Below, one piece after another: positions 1 through 7,213 of a stretch of 13,279 bases of DNA. Numbering within the stretch: the stretch's first letter is position 1; each line of letters starts with the position of its first letter. The position numbers and the translations under genes are program-made. Source of the DNA: Succinivibrio sp. (GTDB taxonomy: Bacteria; Pseudomonadota; Gammaproteobacteria; Enterobacterales; Succinivibrionaceae); the NCBI GenBank assembly GCA_017959135.1, contig JAGDBH010000002.1, positions 1-13,279 on the forward strand, given 5' to 3'. The notes below the pieces were generated by a model. The model was not told the origin of the DNA and did no database searches. It saw nothing but the letters and a program-made list of their open reading frames with translations.

Positions 1-15
1 CCAGGATTAATTCGA

Positions 16-1212
16 ATGAAACTTATAAATAGAAACTTCTATCTTGATAAGCTCCTGTCAGTAAAAGACATCCCCGATATCAAGGTAATTACAGGCATAA
101 GAAGAAGTGGTAAATCTAAACTAATGGATGCTCTGATCGAGAAAATAGCAGAGGATCCAAATGCAAACATTGTACGCATCACATTAAATTTAAAATTATT
201 TGAAAACCTGCTGGATGGAAATGAACTCTACAAATACATAGACAGCCAATATGATTCATCCAAGGCAAATTATCTTTTCATTGATGAAGTTCAGATGTGT
301 GAAGGTTTTGAAAGAATAGTCAACAGTATCTATGAAGAAGAAAGGTTCGATATCTATTTAACAGGTTCCAACGCATTTCTGTTATCTAGCGATCTTGCAA
401 CACTATTTGGAGGAAGAGTATACGAAATAAGTCTTTATCCATTTTCTTTTAGAGAATATCTTGAATACTACCCAAGCACAGATATAGATCAGGCATTTGA
501 TCTTTTTGTAAAAAAAGGCGGTATGTCTGGCTCCTACCTTTACAGGACGGATGAAGAAGCAAGAAAATACGTAAACGGCATTTATAGAACCACTATTACC
601 AAGGACATTGTAAGAAAGTTCAAAATAAAAAATGAAGATCTGCTTATTATGATCGGAAACTTTTTAATGGATAACGTTGGAAATCAGACATCCATAAGAA
701 ATGTTTCAACAAAACTTACATCAGGAACCTATAAAACTAACGATAAAACAGTAGGCGCCTACATAAATTACTTTTGTAAATCCTTTCTTTTTTACCCTCT
801 TCAACGATACGATATCAAAGGAAAACGTTACCTGGAATCGGATAAAAAATACTATCTTTCAGATTTATCATTCAGGTTCGCTGAAATCGGTACCAAAAAC
901 GCAGACTATGGTCATTTATACGAAAATATTGTAGCAATCGAGCTTCTTAGAAGAGGTTACGAAGTATATGTGGGAAAGCTTTACGAAAAAGAAGTGGATT
1001 TTGTTGCTATAAAGGAAGGCGAAAAACTATATATACAGGTTTCAGACGATATTTCAAGGAAAGAGACATTAGAACGAGAGCTTTCTCCTCTTCATTCAAT
1101 AAAAGATGCCTATCCCAAAATACTCATTGCCCGTACAAAACACGAAGAAATGCAGCAGGAAGGAATTAGAATAATCGATATAGCAAGATGGCTTATCACT
1201 TCGCAAATTTAA
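16..1212 (+). CDS. AAA-type ATPase, DUF4143 family
   Basis: A 398-residue cytoplasmic ATPase. The N-terminal AAA domain has a Walker A motif GIRRSGKS at residues 27-34, a Walker B motif YLFIDE at 86-91, and a sensor-1-like segment LTGSN at 115-119. The C-terminal part (about 300-372) reads as the DUF4143 PD-(D/E)XK-like fold, with a family-typical EVDFVA at 326-331 and YIQVS at 339-343. Architecture and length fit the widespread prokaryotic DUF4143 ATPases. Members are often patchily distributed and have no settled role; links to toxin-antitoxin or defence functions have been suggested for relatives but nothing here shows one. The start is supported by AGGA at 3-6, about nine bases upstream. 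No partner gene lies beside it: downstream is the convergent thr operon, and upstream is outside the window. Codon use is A-rich compared with the thr genes, which could indicate a separate history. The family call is firm, the function is not known. Confidence 0.88.
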   Translation: MKLINRNFYLDKLLSVKDIPDIKVITGIRRSGKSKLMDALIEKIAEDPNANIVRITLNLKLFENLLDGNELYKYIDSQYDSSKANYLFIDEVQMCEGFERIVNSIYEEERFDIYLTGSNAFLLSSDLATLFGGRVYEISLYPFSFREYLEYYPSTDIDQAFDLFVKKGGMSGSYLYRTDEEARKYVNGIYRTTITKDIVRKFKIKNEDLLIMIGNFLMDNVGNQTSIRNVSTKLTSGTYKTNDKTVGAYINYFCKSFLFYPLQRYDIKGKRYLESDKKYYLSDLSFRFAEIGTKNADYGHLYENIVAIELLRRGYEVYVGKLYEKEVDFVAIKEGEKLYIQVSDDISRKETLERELSPLHSIKDAYPKILIARTKHEEMQQEGIRIIDIARWLITSQI

Positions 1213-1260
1213 AAAAAATTTATAATTGCGAAATGAGATTTTAATAACTTCTTACAAATC

Positions 1261-1302
1261 AATAAATAAAAAAACGGTGCTATAAACTAATACAGCACCG
1301 TT
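1261..1302 (-). terminator. Rho-independent terminator of thrABC
   Basis: A perfect 9-bp stem, AACGGTGCT at 1273-1281 pairing with AGCACCGTT at 1294-1302, has a 12-base loop. Read on the minus strand it is followed by TTTTTTATTTATT (1273-1261), the expected U tract. It lies 24 bases past the thrC stop. On the plus strand no T run follows, so it should mainly serve the thr operon. Confidence 0.88.
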
Positions 1303-1326
1303 CACGAATATTAAAAAGTAATCTTT

Positions 1327-2607
1327 TTACTTGTTTAAAGCCTCAAGAACATAGCTCTTTAAAGTCTCATAATCAGGCTTTAGAACAACACTCTTAGACT
1401 CAGCAGAAACTTTGTCAGCCAATGCCTTTGGAAGAGGGACATCAATATTCAGAATTCTGTCAACATCACTCTTGAACTTGGCAGGATGAGCGGTTCCAAG
1501 GAAAATACCGGTCTCCCCTTCCTTCAGATTGTCTGCAAGAATCTGGTAGGCAATTGCAGCATGAGGCTCAGCAATATAACCAGTCTTCTTATAAAGAGTC
1601 TGCATGGTTTTCTCGGTCTGTTCATCACTCATAGAACCAAAGTCAAAATCTGACAGCTTCCAGCCCTGCATCTTAACCAGAGCTTCTACTCTTGGCCAGT
1701 TATTAGGACGGGAGATATCCATTGCATTTGAAAGAGTTGCAACTGTCTTATGAGGCTCCCAGTTACCGCTCTTGAGATAACGAGGAACAGTATCGTTAGC
1801 ATTGCAGGAAATTACAAAGCGAGCCTTTAGACCTAAAGCCTTGGCAATAAGACCTGCAGTAATATTACCGAAGTTACCGCATGGTACAGAGAAGACAACC
1901 TTCTCACGCTTCTCCTTTGGCAGCTGAGCAACAGCTTCAAAGTAGTAGGAAACCTGAGCTAACAGTCTTGAAATATTGATTGAGTTGGCACTGTTAAGTC
2001 CGATTTTCTCTTTAAACTCAGCATCATCAAAGGCAGTCTTAACCATGTCCTGACACTGGTCAAAAATACCCTCAACCTGAACAGCCTTGATATTCTTGCC
2101 TAAGGTTGCAATCAGCTTTTCCTGAAGCTCGGAGATTTTACCCTTTGGATAAAGAACAACCACGTTGATGCCCTTCTGCTCATAGAAGGCAGCAGCTACA
2201 GCAGCACCAGTATCACCTGAGGTTGCAGTCAGAATGGTTAGGTCCCTGTCACCCTTAACTGCACTTAAAACACGAGCCATGAAACGGGCACCAAAATCCT
2301 TGAAAGCAAGGGTTGGACCGTGGAAAAGCTCCAGAGCATAGATATTCTCATCAGCCTTTACAATTGGAGCCTTGAAGGTAAAGGCATCCTTCACGATTGC
2401 CTCTAAGGTTGGGATTTCATCACCGATAAGATGACGCAGAATCTTAGCTGAACGCTCAGCTAGAGGCATATCCAGAAGTTCGTCGATATTGCTAAGAGGC
2501 TCAATATGATCAGGGAAGAACAGGCCCTGATCTCTACCGATACCTTTTACAACAGCCTGTGAAAAGCTGACCTTTTCACTGTGATCTTTTAAGTTAAATA
2601 ATTCCAT
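1327..2607 (-). CDS. thrC: Threonine synthase
   Basis: A 426-residue PLP enzyme that converts O-phosphohomoserine to threonine and phosphate, the last step of threonine synthesis. The PLP-binding lysine is K103 in the motif GPTLAFKDFGARF (97-109). A TATSGDTGAAV stretch and the phosphate-binding SVPCGNFGN motif are also visible, both standard for the family. Length is about that of E. coli ThrC, and the N-terminus (MELFNLKD) is of the same type, so the enzyme belongs to the enterobacterial branch rather than the shorter Bacillus type. It is the last gene of thrABC. Its ATG lies 11 bases after the thrB stop and is preceded by an AAGAGAT Shine-Dalgarno-like stretch. An intrinsic terminator follows. 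No key residue appears to be missing. Confidence 0.97.
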   Translation of the reverse strand: MELFNLKDHSEKVSFSQAVVKGIGRDQGLFFPDHIEPLSNIDELLDMPLAERSAKILRHLIGDEIPTLEAIVKDAFTFKAPIVKADENIYALELFHGPTLAFKDFGARFMARVLSAVKGDRDLTILTATSGDTGAAVAAAFYEQKGINVVVLYPKGKISELQEKLIATLGKNIKAVQVEGIFDQCQDMVKTAFDDAEFKEKIGLNSANSINISRLLAQVSYYFEAVAQLPKEKREKVVFSVPCGNFGNITAGLIAKALGLKARFVISCNANDTVPRYLKSGNWEPHKTVATLSNAMDISRPNNWPRVEALVKMQGWKLSDFDFGSMSDEQTEKTMQTLYKKTGYIAEPHAAIAYQILADNLKEGETGIFLGTAHPAKFKSDVDRILNIDVPLPKALADKVSAESKSVVLKPDYETLKSYVLEALNK

Positions 2608-2618
2608 AGAAATCTCTT

Positions 2619-3578
2619 TTATAGTTCTTCAGCATATGAGCCGCGTCTGTCAATCTTGCAGATATGACAGAAACCATCTTCATTAGCGATAAAATTACGT
2701 TCAAGGTATTCTTTCATCTCTTTTGCCTTCTCAAGATCTTCAAAGATTGAGAACACAGATGAACCAGAACCTGAAATACCTGTTGCCAGAGCTCCAATTG
2801 AAGCGCCGTGTTCACGGGCATCTGCAAAACCAGGAATCAGTGATGCTCTGTAAGGCTCAGCAATAACATCCACCAGCAGCTTTGATGCCAGCTTGTCATT
2901 ATGGGTATGGCAGGCATGAACAAAAGCAGACAGTCTGCGACCATAGGTAATCACATCAGCTCTTGAGTATTCCTTTGGCAGAATCTTTCTTGCTGCAGAG
3001 GTTGAAACCTTGATGCCCGGGAAGCATGAAACCCAGTACCAGTTGTCAAAATCAGGCAGAGTTGTGGAAATACAGCCATCTTCCTGAACAATCAGCTGCA
3101 GACCGCCAAAGTAGCATGGAGCAACATTGTCATAGTGAATAGAGCCGGAGATTTTTCCTTCAAGCTGTCCCATCAGCTCAAGACGTCCGTTCTCTCCCAG
3201 TACATTTCCATGAATTGTATCCAGGGCCAGAACAGCGGCAACCACACTAGATGCAGATGAGCCAAGACCTGAACAGATAGGTAGATTCTTGGACAGTTCC
3301 ATATGAACATCCATTACCTCTTTTCCCATCTTTTCAAGCTTGTCCTTAAATAAAAGGTAGGCATCATAGACAATGTTCTTCTTAGAATCAGTAGGAAGCT
3401 TATGTGCATACTTGCCGGTTACACTTACTGAGCAGCCTGAATTTTCAGAGCTGCTGATAATAATCTCATCACCCAGTACGGCACCTGAGATAGGCTTTAA
3501 GGCTGCACCAAGCAGATCAAAGCCTACAGATAGATTTGCAGCAGAGGCAGGAGCAAAAGCTTTAAATTTCTTCTGCAT
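2619..3578 (-). CDS. thrB: Homoserine kinase
   Basis: A 319-residue GHMP-family kinase that phosphorylates homoserine with ATP to O-phosphohomoserine. The ATP-binding GHMP motif is LPICSGLGSSASS at 99-111. The N-terminal PASAANLSVGFDLLG (10-24) and the C-terminal glycine-rich ATGISGSGSSVF (265-276) are the other two family motifs. Length matches the gammaproteobacterial ThrB family. The ATG is only 2 bases after the thrA stop, and its Shine-Dalgarno GAGGAT lies inside the last codons of thrA. Translation is therefore very probably coupled to thrA, as is usual for this operon. A cytoplasmic enzyme, intact and without anomalies. Confidence 0.96.
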   Translation of the reverse strand: MQKKFKAFAPASAANLSVGFDLLGAALKPISGAVLGDEIIISSSENSGCSVSVTGKYAHKLPTDSKKNIVYDAYLLFKDKLEKMGKEVMDVHMELSKNLPICSGLGSSASSVVAAVLALDTIHGNVLGENGRLELMGQLEGKISGSIHYDNVAPCYFGGLQLIVQEDGCISTTLPDFDNWYWVSCFPGIKVSTSAARKILPKEYSRADVITYGRRLSAFVHACHTHNDKLASKLLVDVIAEPYRASLIPGFADAREHGASIGALATGISGSGSSVFSIFEDLEKAKEMKEYLERNFIANEDGFCHICKIDRRGSYAEEL

Positions 3579-3580
3579 TT

Positions 3581-6043
3581 TTAATCCTCATGAGTCCAGT
3601 TCTGAAGACGTAGAACATCTGACAGAACACCGGCCGCAGTAACCTCGGTACCAGCACCGTAACCACGGATAACCAGCGGAATTGGCTGGTAGTATAAGGT
3701 TGTAAGAGCAAGAGCATTCTCACCGTCACGAACTCTGAATAAAGGATCCTCAGGACCAACTTCACGCAGCTGACAGAATACCTTGCCATCTCTGATGCAG
3801 CCTACATAACGTAGAACCTTGCCCTTTGACTTGGCCTCTGAAACCTTCTTTGAGAACTCGGCATCGGCATTCTTCAGGTTGGCGATTACTTCCTTGGCAT
3901 TGCTGCCCTTCAGGTATTTAGGATCAACAATTGAATCAATCTTTACATCAGAAAGCTCAAGCTCCATTCCGTTTTCACGGGCTAGAATCAGAAGCTTGCG
4001 ACCAACATCCATACCATCTAAATCATCAGCAGGATTTGGCTCGGTAAAGCCCTTCTCATAAGCAATCTGGGTTGCCTCAGACAGAGTCTTTCCGTCTTCA
4101 ACAAGACCGAATATAAATGATAGGGTGCCAGACAGAATACCGGCAAAATCAATCAGCTCATCACCAGCTGCCAGCTGATTCTGCATGGTGTTGATAACAG
4201 GAAGACCTGCACCTACGTTTGCTTCATACAGGAACTTGCGGTGATGAAGCTTGGCAGCCTCACGAAGCTTCTTATAGAAATCAAAGCTTAAGGTATTTGC
4301 CTTCTTGCTAGGGGTTACAATGTGGTAACCAGCCTTCATATAGTCAATGTAAGAGTTTGCAAGCTCCTCTGAGGTTGTACAGTCAACCAGAATTGGGTTT
4401 AAAAGATGAGCTGACTTGATTAGAGCCTCAGCAGTCTCTGGAGTTAAAGCATCTGATTCTGATTCAGCAAGAAGCTCTCTGTAGTTTTCAAGATCAACAC
4501 AGTTTGGATCAGAGATAAAGTGTTTAGAGTTACCTACACCTACAACTCTGATATCAATGCCCTGTTTTGATGAAAGCATCTCACGCTGACGCTTGATCTG
4601 TGACAGCAGCTCACCGCCGACACCGCCGCAGCCTAAAAGCACAATATCAAGTCTCTGTCTGGAGTTGAAGAAAGCGGTATGAGCAAAGGCAACAGCCTCA
4701 GGCACACGCTTCTGGGAAATAACAGCAGAAATAGAACGCTCTGATGAGCCCTGGGCAATTGCACGAATATTTACGTTGGCCTCTGCCAAGGCACGGAAGA
4801 ACTTGCCGGAAATACCGCGAACAGTTCTCATGCCGTCACCGACTACAGAGATAATTGCACAGCCTTCCTTAACCTCGATAGGATTTAGAAGACCTTCTTT
4901 AAGCTCCAGCTTGAACTCGCTGGTAATTGCTCTCTTAGCCTTTGCAAGTTCAGACTGATTTACACAGAATGAAATTGAGTACTCAGATGATGACTGGGTA
5001 ATCAGTGTAACTGAAACATTGGCACGTGATACAGCGGTAAACAGTCTTCCTGCCATACCAACCATACCCTTCATACCAGGACCTGAGATATTTAATAGAG
5101 CAATTCCCTTAAGATCAGAGATTCCCTTGATAGGAATAGATAAATCGGTTTCCTCTGAAATCAGGGTACCCTCACCCTTAGGATTCTTGGTGTTCTTGAT
5201 CAGACATGGAATATGGAACTGAGCAATAGGAGCGATGGTACGTGGATGAAGAACCTTGGCACCGAAATATGAAAGCTCCATAGCCTCGGCATATGACATC
5301 TTCTTTAACAGAATTGCGCCAGAAACTGCTCTTGGGTCACAGCTGTATACGCCATCAACGTCAGTCCAGATTTCACAGCACTCAGCATTTGAAATAGCTG
5401 CAAGACAGGCTGCTGAATAGTCAGAGCCGTTACGGCCTAACAGTACCAGCTCGCCCTGGGCATTACCGCCGCAGAAGCCGCTCATAAGAGTAATTGCATC
5501 CTTGTCATCTTCAAGTGCGGCATATTTAGCCTTGGATGCATCAATATTTACAGAAGACTCCATGATAGGACCTTCTGTTACCAGAACCTTAACAGGATCG
5601 ATAACACGAACCTTCTTGCCAAGTGACTTTAAAAGCTCTTCCATAATAAGGATGGAGAAGCTCTCACCACGGCTTTCAATATATGCCATTACAAGCTCAG
5701 GGCATACACCTAAAAGAGCCATACCGTCTACCCTCTTGCGGATAGTCTCCATGGTCTTGTTGTACTCTGAAAGGATTTTCTTGGTGTTGAAGCCTTCGAA
5801 CTTGGAGCCTAATGTGGTAATAATTGGTTCAATAATTGCGCGAATGTCATCAAATTCCTTTAAACCACTGTTTCCTGCAGCACCTTGTGCAACTAGAGCA
5901 ACTAGCAGATTGGTGATCTTTGCAGGGGCAGATAAAACTAATGCTGTCTGAGAGTGAGCAGCAGTATCAAGCGCAATTTTGGCAACATCCTGGAAACGCT
6001 CTGCGTTGGCAACTGATGTTCCACCAAACTTAAGAACACGCAT
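3581..6043 (-). CDS. thrA: Bifunctional aspartokinase / homoserine dehydrogenase I
   Basis: An 820-residue fusion enzyme catalysing the first and third steps from aspartate to homoserine. The aspartokinase domain (about 1-295) opens with KFGGTSV at 5-11. Two ACT regulatory regions follow (about 315-460), containing LITQSSSEYSISF and IAQGSSERSIS. The homoserine dehydrogenase part begins with the nucleotide-binding GCGGVGG at 471-477 and has the catalytic region around E668, D674, D679 and K683 in the TEPNPADDLDGMDVGRKL segment. The spacing of E668, D679 and K683 matches the known catalytic set of yeast homoserine dehydrogenase. S344 and G432 align with positions where E. coli ThrA changes relieve threonine inhibition; both keep the wild-type residue, so feedback control by threonine is likely intact. 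The start is set by AGGAG five bases upstream of ATG. First gene of thrABC. Confidence 0.97.
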   Translation of the reverse strand: MRVLKFGGTSVANAERFQDVAKIALDTAAHSQTALVLSAPAKITNLLVALVAQGAAGNSGLKEFDDIRAIIEPIITTLGSKFEGFNTKKILSEYNKTMETIRKRVDGMALLGVCPELVMAYIESRGESFSILIMEELLKSLGKKVRVIDPVKVLVTEGPIMESSVNIDASKAKYAALEDDKDAITLMSGFCGGNAQGELVLLGRNGSDYSAACLAAISNAECCEIWTDVDGVYSCDPRAVSGAILLKKMSYAEAMELSYFGAKVLHPRTIAPIAQFHIPCLIKNTKNPKGEGTLISEETDLSIPIKGISDLKGIALLNISGPGMKGMVGMAGRLFTAVSRANVSVTLITQSSSEYSISFCVNQSELAKAKRAITSEFKLELKEGLLNPIEVKEGCAIISVVGDGMRTVRGISGKFFRALAEANVNIRAIAQGSSERSISAVISQKRVPEAVAFAHTAFFNSRQRLDIVLLGCGGVGGELLSQIKRQREMLSSKQGIDIRVVGVGNSKHFISDPNCVDLENYRELLAESESDALTPETAEALIKSAHLLNPILVDCTTSEELANSYIDYMKAGYHIVTPSKKANTLSFDFYKKLREAAKLHHRKFLYEANVGAGLPVINTMQNQLAAGDELIDFAGILSGTLSFIFGLVEDGKTLSEATQIAYEKGFTEPNPADDLDGMDVGRKLLILARENGMELELSDVKIDSIVDPKYLKGSNAKEVIANLKNADAEFSKKVSEAKSKGKVLRYVGCIRDGKVFCQLREVGPEDPLFRVRDGENALALTTLYYQPIPLVIRGYGAGTEVTAAGVLSDVLRLQNWTHED

Positions 6044-6088
6044 ATAAGCTCCTAATAATCTAATTCATTTAATAATACATATTTTGGT

Positions 6089-6117
6089 ATTTTTTAAGTT
6101 TTTGGATTTTTTGTCAA
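6089..6117 (-). promoter_or_regulatory. Candidate sigma-70 promoter of thrABC
   Basis: On the minus strand a perfect -35 box TTGACA (6117-6112) is followed after 17 bases by AAAAAT (6094-6089), a four-of-six match to the -10 consensus. This would give a leader of roughly 35-40 bases before thrA. The -10 box is weak and the region is very AT-rich, so the exact site is uncertain. No threonine/isoleucine-rich leader peptide or attenuator hairpin pair is visible between thrA and the divergent gene. Confidence 0.35.
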
Positions 6118-6135
6118 ACATAATTTGGTTTTAGC

Positions 6136-6151
6136 TTGCCGGATGTGGCAA
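6136..6151. promoter_or_regulatory. Inverted repeat, possible regulator site
   Basis: TTGCC-N6-GGCAA is a perfect 5-bp inverted repeat in the divergent spacer. Its centre is about 98 bases upstream of the start site inferred from the sigma-54-like element at 6215-6230. That is the range where enhancer-binding proteins usually sit. It also lies upstream of the candidate thrA promoter. No T tract follows on either strand, so it is unlikely to be a terminator. The regulator is unknown, and chance occurrence is quite possible. Confidence 0.25.
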
Positions 6152-6214
6152 ATAGTTTTACCAGAAATCGGTAGTTTTCAGATAAATATTTTATTTTTCA
6201 GTATGTTAACAAAG

Positions 6215-6230
6215 TGGCATTACTTTTGCT
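6215..6230 (+). promoter_or_regulatory. Candidate sigma-54 (RpoN) -24/-12 promoter
   Basis: The sequence TGGCATTACTTTTGCT matches the sigma-54 consensus TGGCACG-N4-TTGCW at the -24 TGGCA block and the -12 TTGCT block, with the required 10 bases between GG and GC. It departs from consensus at the C and G after TGGCA. The predicted start is near 6241, leaving a leader of about 26 bases before the ATG at 6267. Orientation, spacing and distance are all right, but I cannot tell whether the organism has RpoN. Confidence 0.5.
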
Positions 6231-6266
6231 GATTTTTAGATATTCAGAAGAGGAAAAAGAAAGAAA

Positions 6267-7016
6267 ATGGCTATAGAATCAGCATTGGACGTACTTGGAA
6301 CGAGTATTTTAGAGAGTATAAAATCAAATCGTAATTTACGAAGTGACGTTGCACTGTTTTCGAACGTGTTATTAAAAAACATGCTCGATAGTGGTGTTTC
6401 TCTGGAAAAGTCACTTTCAAAAAACACCTCTACTGAAAAAAAGACTAAAACCGACAGTCAGGACTCTTCTGAACAGGTAGAAAACGAGATGCAGGAGACT
6501 GCCTCTACTGCCAGCAGCTATCAGTACAAGGTCAGCTGCATCGAACATGCCTACAGACTGAACCAGTGCCTGTACGGGCCTGATGTTGAACCGGTTGTTA
6601 GAGCGGATGGAACTCTTAACCCTATTAATGTTCTTTTCTACAACAACATTATATTTAACGGCAATCTTACCCCGGACAAACTAACCGATATTGACCTCGG
6701 AGGAAAAATTGCACTGGTACTGTATATAGGATCACTGATGAAGGAATACCCTATCACCAATGTTGATATCAGCACCTTCAATCTTCTGAATCAGTGTTCA
6801 CCACAGAACGCCTGCAATACCTGCACCTCAACTCAGTGCTATGTGATAGTTCTATATATAATAGGTATAAATCTCCTCTTCTATATAAAGGATAAGAAAC
6901 CAGATCGCTTCAACTATAAGGACGAAAAGAAAAAGCGACTTAAAGATATGAAGAAAAAAGAGGATGAACAGAAAGAGAATATGAAAAATTTTGCAGCAGG
7001 ATTCCAGTTTGGTTAG
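6267..7016 (+). CDS. Unknown protein with Cys cluster, hydrophobic segment and Lys-rich tail
   Basis: I do not recognise this 249-residue protein. Residues 1-47 look helical. Residues 48-85 are polar and rich in Ser, Thr, Glu and Lys, probably a disordered linker. Residues 86-175 look like a small globular domain with cysteines C91 and C101. A cluster C177-x5-C183-x2-C186-x4-C191 follows, running directly into a hydrophobic stretch at 192-207 (YVIVLYIIGINLLFYI) that could be one membrane helix. The tail, about 208-240, is strongly charged and lysine-rich, so it would be expected in the cytoplasm. There is no signal peptide. The cysteine cluster could bind a metal or form disulfides depending on topology. 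The Shine-Dalgarno is poorly placed: GAGG ends 13 bases before ATG, with only purine-rich sequence closer. The gene stands alone, with a sigma-54-like promoter upstream and a strong terminator after it. No homology-based function is offered. Confidence 0.75.
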   Translation: MAIESALDVLGTSILESIKSNRNLRSDVALFSNVLLKNMLDSGVSLEKSLSKNTSTEKKTKTDSQDSSEQVENEMQETASTASSYQYKVSCIEHAYRLNQCLYGPDVEPVVRADGTLNPINVLFYNNIIFNGNLTPDKLTDIDLGGKIALVLYIGSLMKEYPITNVDISTFNLLNQCSPQNACNTCTSTQCYVIVLYIIGINLLFYIKDKKPDRFNYKDEKKKRLKDMKKKEDEQKENMKNFAAGFQFG

Positions 7017-7041
7017 TCTATTACACAAAATTAATCTCTAG

Positions 7042-7071
7042 AAAATGTGCTATACAGCACATTTTGTATTT
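7042..7071 (+). terminator. Rho-independent terminator after the unknown gene
   Basis: A perfect 10-bp stem, AAAATGTGCT at 7042-7051 pairing with AGCACATTTT at 7056-7065, has a 4-base loop and is followed by GTATTTT. It lies 25 bases after the stop at 7016 and separates the unknown gene from tpiA. Confidence 0.85.
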
Positions 7072-7169
7072 TAAAATCACCAAAAATAGCCCACAAAATT
7101 AGCACACTCAAAAAAAAACATCATTTGTCACAGTTTTGTTGTAGAATTACTCAATTATTTAAATCATAC

Positions 7170-7187
7170 ATACGATACTTTCGTATC
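7170..7187 (+). promoter_or_regulatory. Hairpin in the tpiA leader, two alternative pairings
   Basis: ATACGA (7170-7175) can pair with TCGTAT (7181-7186). Alternatively GATAC (7174-7178) can pair with GTATC (7183-7187). The two folds share bases and exclude each other. The structure ends about 13 bases before the tpiA Shine-Dalgarno. It might stabilise the mRNA 5' end, but no known riboswitch or leader family is recognised. Confidence 0.3.
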
Positions 7188-7213
7188 TTGAATAACTATT
7201 GAGGGATAACATT

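Noticed and set aside
1200..1232. Inverted repeat TTCGCAA / TTGCGAA at the end of the ATPase gene as a plus-strand terminator
   Set aside because: The loop is 19 bases, the stem is only 7 bp, and no T tract follows. It might be a weak element but does not support a terminator call.
5502..5951. Open frame of 149 codons on the plus strand, antisense to thrA
   Set aside because: Its composition is what the complement of the thrA frame would give. There is no ribosome site or recognisable motif. Other antisense frames inside thrA, thrB and the Sel1 genes were dismissed for the same reason.
6159..6173. TACC-N7-GGTA with flanking TAGTTTT direct repeats as an operator
   Set aside because: The half-sites are 4 bp and the region is AT-rich, so chance is a sufficient explanation.
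7199..7201. TTG as start codon of tpiA
   Set aside because: It overlaps the GAGGG ribosome site. The ATG at 7214 gives the conserved N-terminus.
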